DNA of 56,745 nt from Phycisphaerae bacterium (GTDB lineage Bacteria > Planctomycetota > Phycisphaerae > UBA1845 > Fen-1342), in assembly GCA_028277645.1 (NCBI GenBank), contig JANQFV010000060.1, positions 1-56,745 of the forward strand, given 5' to 3'. Of the stretch, positions 17,301-24,766 are shown in pieces (within the stretch, counting starts at the first letter, position 1; each line of letters starts with the position of its first letter). Below the pieces are notes generated by a model, which was not told where the DNA came from, ran no database searches, and was given only the letters and a program-made list of their open reading frames with translations. The position numbers were made by a program, and so were the translations under genes.

Positions 17301-17719
17301 CAGGCGATTGGATTGTCGATCGATGCGTCGGCGGCCTGCACGGTCGGTTCATCAACCTCGAGCGGATAGCCCGATACCTGCCGGAGCTTGTCGTTTACGT
17401 CGCGCAAGGCGACGTCCTTGTCGACATCGGGATTGAATTCGAGCCGTACTACGGCCTGATTGTCGGTGGAGGAACTGGTCATCTCGCGCAGTCCCTTCAC
17501 GCTGCGCAGCATCTCCTCCTGACGGTCGACGATCTCCTGCTCGATTTCCTGCGGATTCGCCCCGGACCAGCGCGTCGTGACGGTGACCACTGGGACATCC
17601 ACGTTCGGCGTGAGCTGCACCGGGATCGCGAACAGCGATAGCAACCCAAACAGCACGACCAGGAGCACGCCGACGGAGACGCCCACGGGTCGTGCGATGC
17701 AGGTGCGGATCAGATTCAC
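14354..17719 (-). CDS. RND-family efflux pump, inner-membrane permease (HAE1-like)
   Basis: This 1121-residue protein has the RND architecture of two repeats of six transmembrane helices with two large periplasmic loops. It starts NLIRTCIARPVGVSVG and has GMVVDSAIVVLENIYRH in TM4 and GIVVNNAILLVDQAL in TM10. It exports small molecules by proton antiport together with the adaptor encoded just upstream. In TM4 only one of the two Asp of AcrB is kept (D-S instead of D-D), and the TM10 Lys is Asn, a common variant. The GTG at 17719 is preferred to an upstream ATG at 17824 because CTCCTC (17729-17734; GAGGAG on the coding strand) precedes it and family members start exactly here. An outer-membrane channel gene is not present. 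Confidence 0.9.
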   Translation of the reverse strand: MNLIRTCIARPVGVSVGVLLVVLFGLLSLFAIPVQLTPNVDVPVVTVTTRWSGANPQEIEQEIVDRQEEMLRSVKGLREMTSSSTDNQAVVRLEFNPDVDKDVALRDVNDKLRQVSGYPLEVDEPTVQAADASIDNPIAWLILYSDDPDESGKVRELRDFAEDYVKPYLDRVPGVASVSVYGGWEREMQVTLDAGALAARGLTVEQVVTALRQQNENISAGARSQGKRDFSVRTVGQYESPEQVLETVVADTPGGPVYVRDVATAELGFKRPQDFVRSKSQFVLAFPVRREVGANVITVMEGVKEAIQRANREVLEARKMRLELTQVYDETVYINDSIAMVQWNIVIGGLMAIGVLMLFLRDWRATLVVALAIPIAVIGTFVVVVAFGRTLNVISLAGMAFAVGMVVDSAIVVLENIYRHRQMGKSTYNAAHDGVIEVWGAVLASTLTTMAVFIPVIFVQEEAGQLFRDISIAITTAVALSLVVSVTVIPTVAARLLGIRRPRAAALSESKQSGLLANVFAGLVDRINGTPVARVVLIVVLAAGSLWLAGKLVPDKTYLPAGNCNLVFGVLLTPPGYSIDEFVRMADTIENVIGPYWEAEPGSPEKEALDQAWIAQVEGMLEASAIPELAGDNSNLSALQRRRIRTEWLTPPPLIENFFYVSFDGGCFMGASSRDPSRVKPLTRLLQSAGGRIPGVYPVFFQTQLFSFGGGNTADIQIRGDDLDQVVLAATAMYMECAQAFGQPQPSPINFNLGRPELQIVPSQERAADLGLSVVEVGQIVECAVDGAYVGDYRLAGGDTIDIALYMADQRGEPTQKIGQIPIATPAGNIVPLSAAADLIDTTALEQINHVERQRAVTLTINPPEAMALEAVMRQINEIADNLRDQGRIHPSILISLAGNADKLVSARNTMVGEWKGWTLETLANLLGSRFFLSIIIVYLLMAALYESWVYPFVIMFSVPLAIFGGFAGLSTASVATLLSRDQPVQQLDVLTFLGFVILIGIVVNNAILLVDQALQNVRAHGMDNRRAIREAVRVRVRPVFMTSMTTIFGLVPLALFPGAGSELYRGLASVMLGGLLIATLGTLILVPSVLGVLLGLRSARQPADTETIPPTAAGETSPGL

Positions 17720-17777
17720 GGGTACGAACTCCTCGCGTGCAGTTGGGGTCGTTTCGCAGGGATCGACGCGACGCGTC

Positions 17778-19112
17778 TCATGATTCGCTGGTCGCGGCGA
17801 CGGACGTTTGAGGAGTCGATTCATCCCCTTGGGCGGTTGGGGGCTCGTCGATCGGCGTCACGGGTGTCGGTCCGAACAACCGCTCGTTCGCGCGCGTCAC
17901 GACACGATCTCCGACTTGTAGACCATCGCCGCGGACTTCGATCAATCCTTCCAACTCCAGCCCGGTTGCCACGTTCGTCGGGATCGCGTTCATTGGACCA
18001 TTGGGCTTGCCGGGCCGCAGCACGAAGATCGTCTTCTGCAAACCGCGGGCGACGACCGCGTCTTTGGGGACCATCAACCGTTTGCCGACCGGTCCCGCCG
18101 GGACATAAGCCCAGACGAACATGCCGGGCAGCAGGACGTGCTGCTCGTTGGCGACGTCGACTTCTACTGGGAATGTACGTGCAGCGGTCGAGCCGCGCGG
18201 AATCACGCGTGCGATGACATGCGATGCCGTCTTGCTGAGCGCTTCGACTTCGATCGTGGCGGGGGCTCCGGTGCGCGCGAACGGAATCACTTGCTCAGGC
18301 ACGTCGAAACGCACACGCACGGTGTTCAGCGCGACAAACTCGCACACGGCGCCGCCGGCGTCTATCCACTCACCAACCTCGGTGCGCTTGTCGCTGATCG
18401 CGCCGGTGAACGGTGCTCGAATCTCGGTCTTCTCCAGATCGCGCGCCAGCCGGCTGACTACCGCCTGCTGGGCAGCAACGTCTTGCCGAGCTTGGGCGAT
18501 GACCTCGGGCCGCTCGCCGTTGCGGGCCAGCTCGAGCGATGCGTTCGCCTGCGCCAGACGGCGCGACGCCGCAATGTACTCCTTCTGCGCGTCATTCAGC
18601 TCCTTGTCGCTGCTCTGGCCGGTGTTGTAAAGCGACTCGATGCGTTTCTGTTCGAAGTCCCACTTGGCCTGGATGGCTTCAGCTTCCTCGACCGCGGCTT
18701 CGAGCCGCTTGATCGTCTCGGGGCGCTCGCCGTTCTCCAACTCTTCGAGCCGGGCCTGGAGGCTCGCCAGACGCGCGTTGGCCTCCGCGAGCCGTAACTC
18801 CGCGACGGTTGGGTCGATCCGACAGATTACGTCGTTCGCTCGCAGGAACTGGCCTTCGTCCGCTTCGAACGCCGCGATCAGGCCCTCCACTTCTGCGGCG
18901 ACGACGGCGATCTTGTCCTCATGAACGGTGCCGACCAGCTTCACGGATGGTGGCACCTCGCGTTCGACGATCGACGCGGTCTGAACCGGCATGGCGGGGG
19001 GGCCGGGCTGGGCGGCGGTGTTCGTTGCGGAGCAGGCGATAACCAGAGCAGCGATAGAGAAATACACCAAGTCGGCCACGCGCCCCGGAGCTTGTTGGAT
19101 GCGATGGTACAT
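17778..19112 (-). CDS. RND efflux periplasmic adaptor (MFP/HlyD family)
   Basis: This 444-residue protein has an N-terminal hydrophobic segment with Cys27 (ALVIACSA), so it may be a lipoprotein. Then come a biotinyl-lipoyl-like half (VGTVHEDKIAVVAAEVEGLIAAF), a long coiled-coil hairpin (about residues 100-220, rich in LEELENGERPE-type repeats), the second lipoyl half (IRAPFTGAISDKRTEVGEW) and beta-barrel domains. It bridges the permease to an outer-membrane channel. GGGAG lies before the ATG. It is upstream of the pump gene by 58 bp and surely cotranscribed with it. Confidence 0.9.
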   Translation of the reverse strand: MYHRIQQAPGRVADLVYFSIAALVIACSATNTAAQPGPPAMPVQTASIVEREVPPSVKLVGTVHEDKIAVVAAEVEGLIAAFEADEGQFLRANDVICRIDPTVAELRLAEANARLASLQARLEELENGERPETIKRLEAAVEEAEAIQAKWDFEQKRIESLYNTGQSSDKELNDAQKEYIAASRRLAQANASLELARNGERPEVIAQARQDVAAQQAVVSRLARDLEKTEIRAPFTGAISDKRTEVGEWIDAGGAVCEFVALNTVRVRFDVPEQVIPFARTGAPATIEVEALSKTASHVIARVIPRGSTAARTFPVEVDVANEQHVLLPGMFVWAYVPAGPVGKRLMVPKDAVVARGLQKTIFVLRPGKPNGPMNAIPTNVATGLELEGLIEVRGDGLQVGDRVVTRANERLFGPTPVTPIDEPPTAQGDESTPQTSVAATSES

Positions 19113-19608
19113 AGACAGTGCTCCCGTGGATGGTCACAAAGAGCCCGATTCTAGCTCGCGGCCAGTATCGCAGCAATTCGGTCCGAAGAGTAGGCAGGCC
19201 ATCGCTTGATCAGTAGTCCCGGCGACCGCGATCGTGTTAGACAGACGTTAAGGTTCGCGGAATCAGGAGCTTAGAAGGACTTTGCGCTTGAATTACGGCG
19301 GCGCGCCTGCTAACGTACTAACATTCCGTTCGCCACTGCCGGGCCGAATGTAGCGGCAGGGCAGGGGATATTGCGCGGCGACGCGTGTATGAAAAGAGCA
19401 CGCGCCACCCTCTGCACGAGGGGGCTCCGAAGCGCGACGTGACTGGTAGATGGACCGATTCCAGGCGCGGGCGTGCAATCCGTGCGGAAAAACTGAGCGT
19501 CTTGACGACAACCGGCCGTCGGCGACCGGTCTGGAGAACGTATAGATGCCGGAAACGACCGGCACGACGGGATGAGTTTGCAACTGCTTTAACGGAAATG
19601 AATTACCA
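19113..19608. other. intergenic region upstream of EF-G
   Basis: This 496-bp divergent gap lies between the efflux adaptor and the elongation factor gene. It contains an ACCGG...CCGGT hairpin (about 19511-19530) and a TTGACG (19502-19507) without a matching -10. Promoters for both genes must lie here, but none was clear enough to assign. Confidence 0.4.
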
Positions 19609-21711
19609 GTGAGCGGTGAAGCGATGGAACACATTCAAAAACTACGCAACATCGGGATCTCAGCCCACATCGATTCGGGCAAGACCACCTTGTCTGAGCG
19701 GATCCTGTACTACAGCGGGCGGATTCACCGCGTCGGCGAAGTTCGCGGCGGCGATCGTGGCGCGACCATGGATCACATGGAGCTCGAGAAAGAGCGCGGC
19801 ATCACGATCACATCCGCCGCCACCAGCGTGAGCTGGGCCGGGCACGAGATCAACGTGATTGATACGCCGGGCCACGTCGACTTCACGGTCGAGGTCGAGC
19901 GCTCACTGCGCGTGCTCGATGGCGCGATTCTGGTGCTTTGCGGTGTCGGCGGCGTGCAGTCGCAGTCACTGACCGTTGATCGGCAGATGAAGCGCTACGG
20001 CGTTCCGCGCATCGCCTTCATCAACAAGCTGGACCGTGTCGGCGCAGACCCGGCCCGCGTGATCAACGAGATCGAAGAGAAGCTCGGTCTCGAAGCCGTG
20101 CAGTTGCAGCTCCCGATCGGGCTGGAGCAGGAACTCGAAGGGTTGATCGATCTGATCACGATGGAAGCGATCTACTTTGACGGAGCGATGGGCGAAGAGG
20201 TCCGCCGCGAGGCGATTCCCGAGAACATGCGCGAGGCCGCCGACAGGGCTCGGCACGGTCTGCTCGATACGCTGTCGCTGTATGACGATGAGCTGATGGA
20301 GATGCTGCTGGAAGACCAACAGCCGGAGGTGGATCGCCTGCACGAAGTCATTCGGCGGCTCACGATTGCCCGCGACATTGTGCCGGTGATGATGGGCACG
20401 GCGTTCCGCAATAAGGGCGTGCAGCCGCTCCTTGATGTGATCGTGCGGTACCTGCCGTCGCCGACTGACATCGTCTACTACGCGAATGACATCGACAATG
20501 ACGGGGCTGAGGTCGCAATCACTGCCGATCCGGATGCGCCGGCGCTGGCGATGGCGTTCAAGCTCGTGGAAGAGTCGTTCGGACAGCTCACCTACGCCCG
20601 CATCTATCAGGGCAAGGTCAAGAAGTCGGATCAGCTTCGCAACACGCGCACGCGCAAGACCACGCGTATCAGCCGTATGGTAAAAATGCATGCCAACGAT
20701 CGCGAAGACGTGGTTGAGGCAGGACCAGGCGACATTGTCGCTTTCATCGGCGTCGATTGTGCGTCGGGTGATACGTTCTGTGACGACCAGATCAACTACT
20801 CGCTCGAGAACATCGAGACGCCGGAACCGGTCATCTCGCTGGCTGTAAACGCCGCGAAGGGCGCCGAGCGCGACAAGCTTGCTAAGGCGCTGCAGCGTTT
20901 CGTTCGCGAGGATCCAACGTTCCACGTCCGGACCGACCACGAGACGAATGAGACCGTGATCGCAGGTGTCGGTGAGTTGCAGCTCGAGGTGTACCTGGAG
21001 CGCATTCGGCGCGAGTACGGGTGCAACGTCGAGACGAGTCCGCCGCGCGTGAACTACCGTGAAGCTCCGACCGTGGCTGCGCAGTTCGACTATCGGCACA
21101 AGAAGCAGACCGGTGGTTCCGGTCAGTACGGCCACGTGATTGGCCGGATGGAGCCGTTGCCGCCCGAAGCCGAGCAGGATTACGAGTTCGAGAACCTAGT
21201 CAGCGGCGGCCGGATTCCGACGGAGTACATTCCGTCGTGTGACAAGGGTTTCCAGACGGCTCGGATGAAGGGGCCGCTGGCGGGTTACGAAGTCGTGCGC
21301 GTAAAAATGGTGCTGGAGGATGGGACGAGCCACTCGGTCGACTCGTCGGATCTCGCGTTCCAGGTTGCGGCGCGCGACGCGTTCAAGCAGGCGTACCAGA
21401 AAGCCAAGCCGGCGATTCTCGAGCCGATCATGAAGGTCGAAGTCGAGGTGCCCACCGAGTTGCAGGGCGGCGTGGTTGGCGATCTGACTTCGCGGCGCGG
21501 GATCATTCACGGTACGGAGCTGCGCAGCGACGTTACGGTCATCACCTCTGACGTTCCTCTGGCGGCGATGTTCGGATACGCCACCGAGCTTCGTTCGATG
21601 ACGCAGGGTCGCGGTACGTTCTCGATGACGTTTGCACATTACGCTCAAGCGCCGCGCGACGTGCAGGAAGAAGTAATCGCGCAAGCGCGGACCGCCGGCA
21701 CGAAGTCTTGA
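19609..21711 (+). CDS. fusA: elongation factor G, spdEFG1/mtEFG1 type
   Basis: This 700-residue translational GTPase has the five EF-G domains. The G motifs are AHIDSGKT (residues 19-26), ERGITITSAA (switch I), DTPGH (85-89) and NKLD (139-142). It promotes tRNA/mRNA translocation on the ribosome. The opening NIGISAHIDSGKTTLSERILYYSGRI, with Ser instead of the Ala/Gly of most bacterial EF-G (AHIDAGKTT), is typical of mitochondrial EFG1 and of the spirochaete-planctomycete-deltaproteobacterial spdEFG1 group. The start is GTG 19609; the ATG at 19624 is an equally possible choice, and neither has a strong Shine-Dalgarno. It is not in an rpsL-rpsG-fusA-tuf operon here. Confidence 0.93.
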   Translation: MSGEAMEHIQKLRNIGISAHIDSGKTTLSERILYYSGRIHRVGEVRGGDRGATMDHMELEKERGITITSAATSVSWAGHEINVIDTPGHVDFTVEVERSLRVLDGAILVLCGVGGVQSQSLTVDRQMKRYGVPRIAFINKLDRVGADPARVINEIEEKLGLEAVQLQLPIGLEQELEGLIDLITMEAIYFDGAMGEEVRREAIPENMREAADRARHGLLDTLSLYDDELMEMLLEDQQPEVDRLHEVIRRLTIARDIVPVMMGTAFRNKGVQPLLDVIVRYLPSPTDIVYYANDIDNDGAEVAITADPDAPALAMAFKLVEESFGQLTYARIYQGKVKKSDQLRNTRTRKTTRISRMVKMHANDREDVVEAGPGDIVAFIGVDCASGDTFCDDQINYSLENIETPEPVISLAVNAAKGAERDKLAKALQRFVREDPTFHVRTDHETNETVIAGVGELQLEVYLERIRREYGCNVETSPPRVNYREAPTVAAQFDYRHKKQTGGSGQYGHVIGRMEPLPPEAEQDYEFENLVSGGRIPTEYIPSCDKGFQTARMKGPLAGYEVVRVKMVLEDGTSHSVDSSDLAFQVAARDAFKQAYQKAKPAILEPIMKVEVEVPTELQGGVVGDLTSRRGIIHGTELRSDVTVITSDVPLAAMFGYATELRSMTQGRGTFSMTFAHYAQAPRDVQEEVIAQARTAGTKS

Positions 21712-21748
21712 TCGGCGCGGCGTTTTCGTCTTAACAATTGCAGCAAAC

Positions 21749-21780
21749 GGGCGTGGGCACGGGCACGCCCAGGTTTTGTT
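21749..21780 (+). terminator. intrinsic terminator after EF-G
   Basis: GGGCGTG (21749-21755) pairs with CACGCCC (21764-21770) and is followed by AGGTTTTGTTAT. It lies 38 bp past the EF-G stop. Confidence 0.6.
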
Positions 21781-21947
21781 ATCCCCGTTGCATACCTGCA
21801 GCGCAAACGGGAATTCCTGCACCGTATGCCCTTTTTCGCATCGCCGTAACGGGTTTTGCTACAGCGACCCACCGCCACTTTCCGATAGCTCGAAATGCGC
21901 CACTTAGCGGCGCCTACAATTCTAATGAGTATCGGAAAGGTTTTGTT

Positions 21948-22379
21948 GTGTATCGCTGGCATCTCGATCTCGTGGGGTGGAAACGAAGTGAACGACTCGA
22001 CGACAACCAACTAACCCCGGCTAATCACGAGCGCTCATTTCGCACGGCGCTTGTGTTGGCGGTCGTGTGCGTTCTGAACATGTTCGACCTGGCGTTTACG
22101 CAGACGCAGATGGCGCGCGGAAACTTCGCGGAACTCAACGTGCTCGCGCAGCACGCGCTCGAGTTCGGGCCGCTGGGCGCTGCCGTTTACAAGCTCGCGC
22201 TGTTCGGCATCGGCGTCGTCATCCTCTTTCGGTTGCGGCGCCACTGGGAGTCCGAGGCCGGGGCGTGGATCCTGCTTAGCTGCTACGCTGTCCTGATGAT
22301 CTGGTGGACGGTGTACTTGGACACAGTCGAATTGTGCATTTGCGATCCGGCGGTCGATGCGCCGCTGGTACCGTTCTGA
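21948..22379 (+). CDS. small membrane protein, DUF5658-like
   Basis: This 143-residue protein has three likely transmembrane helices. The pattern LNMFDLAFTQTQMARGNFAELN, then a helix with a conserved lysine (AAVYKLALFGIGVVILF), resembles the DUF5658 family of unknown function. GTG 21948 is chosen because AAAGG lies just upstream and the preceding in-frame codons look non-coding. The last residues (CICDPAVDAP) have two close cysteines. Confidence 0.6.
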   Translation: MYRWHLDLVGWKRSERLDDNQLTPANHERSFRTALVLAVVCVLNMFDLAFTQTQMARGNFAELNVLAQHALEFGPLGAAVYKLALFGIGVVILFRLRRHWESEAGAWILLSCYAVLMIWWTVYLDTVELCICDPAVDAPLVPF

Positions 22380-22474
22380 TTCGCGGTACTGACAGCGAGT
22401 GGCGGTGTGGACAGCGAAGCAGACGCCTCGCTGCCCGCGCTTCAACTTGGGGTGGCCAGCGTACGGGCGGTCAA

Positions 22475-23905
22475 CTACCTCACGAGTGCCGCAGACTGGC
22501 TCGTGGTTGGATCGGTGTCCGGGATCAGCACGAACACGTGCTCGGTTAGTTCACCCGGGAGAATCTGTATCTCGGCCGAGGCGGGGGCCCAACCCGGGCT
22601 GTGCACCTGCGCGATGTACGCGCCGACGGGGACGTCGTCCATCAGGAACTCACCGGCATCGTTCGTGAACGCCACCGGGCCGAACGTGCCATCCTCGCTA
22701 TGCAGCGCGACGCGGGCGCGCGGCAGGGGGAACTCTGTTCCGCTGGGATCGGCGCCAAGCACGAGCCCGCCAAACGCACCGAACTCCGGCGGCAGTCCGG
22801 CTTCCAGGATGAAGTGTCGTACGACGATTTCGCCCGGCGGCAGCACGACTTCGTCTTCGACCGGTGCGAAATCCGGGTGCTCCACGAGAATGCCGTAGTG
22901 ACCGGGGGCCAGTTCCGGGAAGACGTAAAAGCCGAACGCGTCGGTCATGGTGTCGGCGGCCATTCCACCGTCGTTGAACAGCACGATGTGCGCCTCAGCC
23001 ACGGGAAGTAGGAATCCTGCGCCGCCGGTCAGCACAACGCCCATGAGTACCGCTGGGGCGGGTGGCTCACCCGGCAACAATGTAAAGTCGTGCTGGACAA
23101 ACGCGTTAGGGGCTAGGTCGATTGGAGCTTCCTGAGGTTCGAATCCGTGCGCTTCGGCGCGGGCGACGTACTGCCCCGGTTCCAGACCAACGAAGAAATA
23201 CGAGCCGTTGAGCCCGGTCACCGCGTGGCGCACCGGCTCGTCGGCTGCTGTGCCGTGCAGCGTCACGTGCGCGCCGGGTAGCGGGCGACCTTCGTTGCTG
23301 TCGTCCGCCGCAAATACGCGGCCATGTAGAACAGCACTGTCCGGCGGCGGCGCCACGTGTGCGAAGCTCAGCGCCGCGTGGGGCGGGAGGCACGCGCGGT
23401 GGAGCAGCACCACGTGAAACGGGTTCGTGATGACGTCGAGCGGTCCGGGGCGTTCGTCGTCCATAACGATGACGTTCACGAATGGGCCATCGTGTTCGAT
23501 GCCGACAATTGCGATGTTCGGTCCGCCGCCGCTGGACTGAGGGCCCTGGATTACGGCCAGGACGATGTGCTCGCGGAAGTCGACCGGAGGTGCTTCCGGA
23601 GCCGGGTCGAGATTACCGGTGTGTGTCTGCCAGAAGGTTTCCCACGCTGCGGGCGTCCGAATGAGCAAGTCGGCTCCGAGAAAGCCGGGCGCGTTGTAGC
23701 CGAAGCCGCTGTGGCTCCCGTACGTAATCGTGAAGGGATGGCAGTCGACGTTCGGAGGTAGCCCGGGATCGTCGCCGGGGTCTCCGTCTCCGACGTCCGG
23801 CAGCGCGTATGGCGTGACTGTAGTGGGGTCGGCGTCGGGCGCTGCGCCGGCAGCCGCACATAGGGCTAGCACCAGCGAGGCCACGATCAGTCTGCTGGGG
23901 GACAT
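22475..23905 (-). CDS. secreted protein with PrcB-like domain and three CarboxypepD_reg-like domains
   Basis: This 476-residue protein has a signal peptide (MSPSRLIVASLVLALCAAAGA). A PrcB-like domain follows (about residues 65-170, with AWETFWQTHTG, PVDFREHIVLAVIQG and NPFHVVLLHR). Three tandem carboxypeptidase-regulatory-like beta-sandwich domains follow (about residues 180-280, 285-375 and 380-465), each with 'GxV...PLPGAxVxLH...NGxYxFxxLxPGxYxxxxxxxGF'. These are non-catalytic surface modules. AAGGAGGA precedes the ATG at 23903-23905. PrcB is associated with a spirochaete surface protease complex; no protease gene is adjacent here. The function is probably adhesive or structural. Confidence 0.7.
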   Translation of the reverse strand: MSPSRLIVASLVLALCAAAGAAPDADPTTVTPYALPDVGDGDPGDDPGLPPNVDCHPFTITYGSHSGFGYNAPGFLGADLLIRTPAAWETFWQTHTGNLDPAPEAPPVDFREHIVLAVIQGPQSSGGGPNIAIVGIEHDGPFVNVIVMDDERPGPLDVITNPFHVVLLHRACLPPHAALSFAHVAPPPDSAVLHGRVFAADDSNEGRPLPGAHVTLHGTAADEPVRHAVTGLNGSYFFVGLEPGQYVARAEAHGFEPQEAPIDLAPNAFVQHDFTLLPGEPPAPAVLMGVVLTGGAGFLLPVAEAHIVLFNDGGMAADTMTDAFGFYVFPELAPGHYGILVEHPDFAPVEDEVVLPPGEIVVRHFILEAGLPPEFGAFGGLVLGADPSGTEFPLPRARVALHSEDGTFGPVAFTNDAGEFLMDDVPVGAYIAQVHSPGWAPASAEIQILPGELTEHVFVLIPDTDPTTSQSAALVR

Positions 23906-24109
23906 GGGGTGTTTCCTCCTTCGCGTGTGTACGTTGACAGTTCGCTTGTCACCGGCGGACGCACCTGCAAAGCGCGGTTCGATCATGTGGTGCGCGTCGG
24001 GGTGCTACCCACGTTCACGTACGCCGCACGATCTTGTCCGTCCGCCATATTAGGTAGTACGAGTGCTGCGCGCAATTATTGCGTGACGCGGAGTGTCCCG
24101 GCGATCCGG

Positions 24110-24652
24110 CTATTCCGCCGTAGCCCTGCGAGAGCGTAGCTCGCTACGGACGAGATCGCAGAATTCCTTTCGTTCCAGTGGGTTACGAAACACATCGTCC
24201 AGAGCGACAGGAGGATCGGTCGATCTGCGGTGGATGCGTACCACACCGCGGCGTTCTGCGGTGCGTTGAACCTCGTTCCAGGGAATGAGGAGCGGAGCAG
24301 TACGAAGGCCGACCAGGATTCCGTCATCGCCGACCGCTACGAATCGATGGGAGAGGCGTCCGCCGATCAAGGCGCGCGCCGCCAACCCGATCGCCGGCGC
24401 GAGCACCGCCAGCAATAGTGCGAATCCTGCGGCGGCCGCGCGGGACGGGCCGCCGGGGTAAATGAGCGCCGCAACGAATCCGATCACGAATCCCGTCAAC
24501 GCGTAACGTAGTGCGAATTGAGCCCACTGCCCCGATGTCATCCAGATGTGTGTAAGCGCCGCAACGTCGAAACGGCACGTCGGGCAGGAAGCGGCTCGCG
24601 CGGGAAGGTCCTGGTCGCACGCGGGGCATTGGCGCAACTCTGAGATTCGCAT
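24110..24652 (-). CDS. zinc-ribbon membrane protein of unknown function
   Basis: This 180-residue protein starts with a zinc ribbon (Cys9-Pro-Ala-Cys12 and Cys23-Pro-Thr-Cys26) and has two transmembrane helices (about residues 45-100, LTGFVIGFVAALIY and ALLLAVLAPAIGLAARAL). A soluble C-terminal domain with VAVGDDGILVG and LIPWNEV resembles PH-like domains of small membrane proteins. The partner and role are unknown. The start is the ATG that places the zinc ribbon at the N-terminus; no strong Shine-Dalgarno is visible. Confidence 0.6.
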   Translation of the reverse strand: MRISELRQCPACDQDLPARAASCPTCRFDVAALTHIWMTSGQWAQFALRYALTGFVIGFVAALIYPGGPSRAAAAGFALLLAVLAPAIGLAARALIGGRLSHRFVAVGDDGILVGLRTAPLLIPWNEVQRTAERRGVVRIHRRSTDPPVALDDVFRNPLERKEFCDLVRSELRSRRATAE

Positions 24653-24692
24653 CAACGCGGATCGTATGCGCGCGGCCCGGGTGCGCAAAGAA

Positions 24693-24722
24693 GCAGGCCG
24701 GCGGAGTTGTCCGCCGACCTGC
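24693..24722 (-). terminator. terminator of the downstream secreted cysteine-rich gene
   Basis: A 13-bp perfect or near-perfect stem (GCAGGCCGGCGGA at 24693-24705 with TCCGCCGACCTGC at 24710-24722) lies 44 bp beyond the stop of the gene at 24767. On the minus strand it is followed by TTCTTTG, a weak T run. Confidence 0.6.
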
Positions 24723-24766
24723 TGGGACACTTATTCAGTCAGACCGATTGAGGATCGGTCGTTGCC

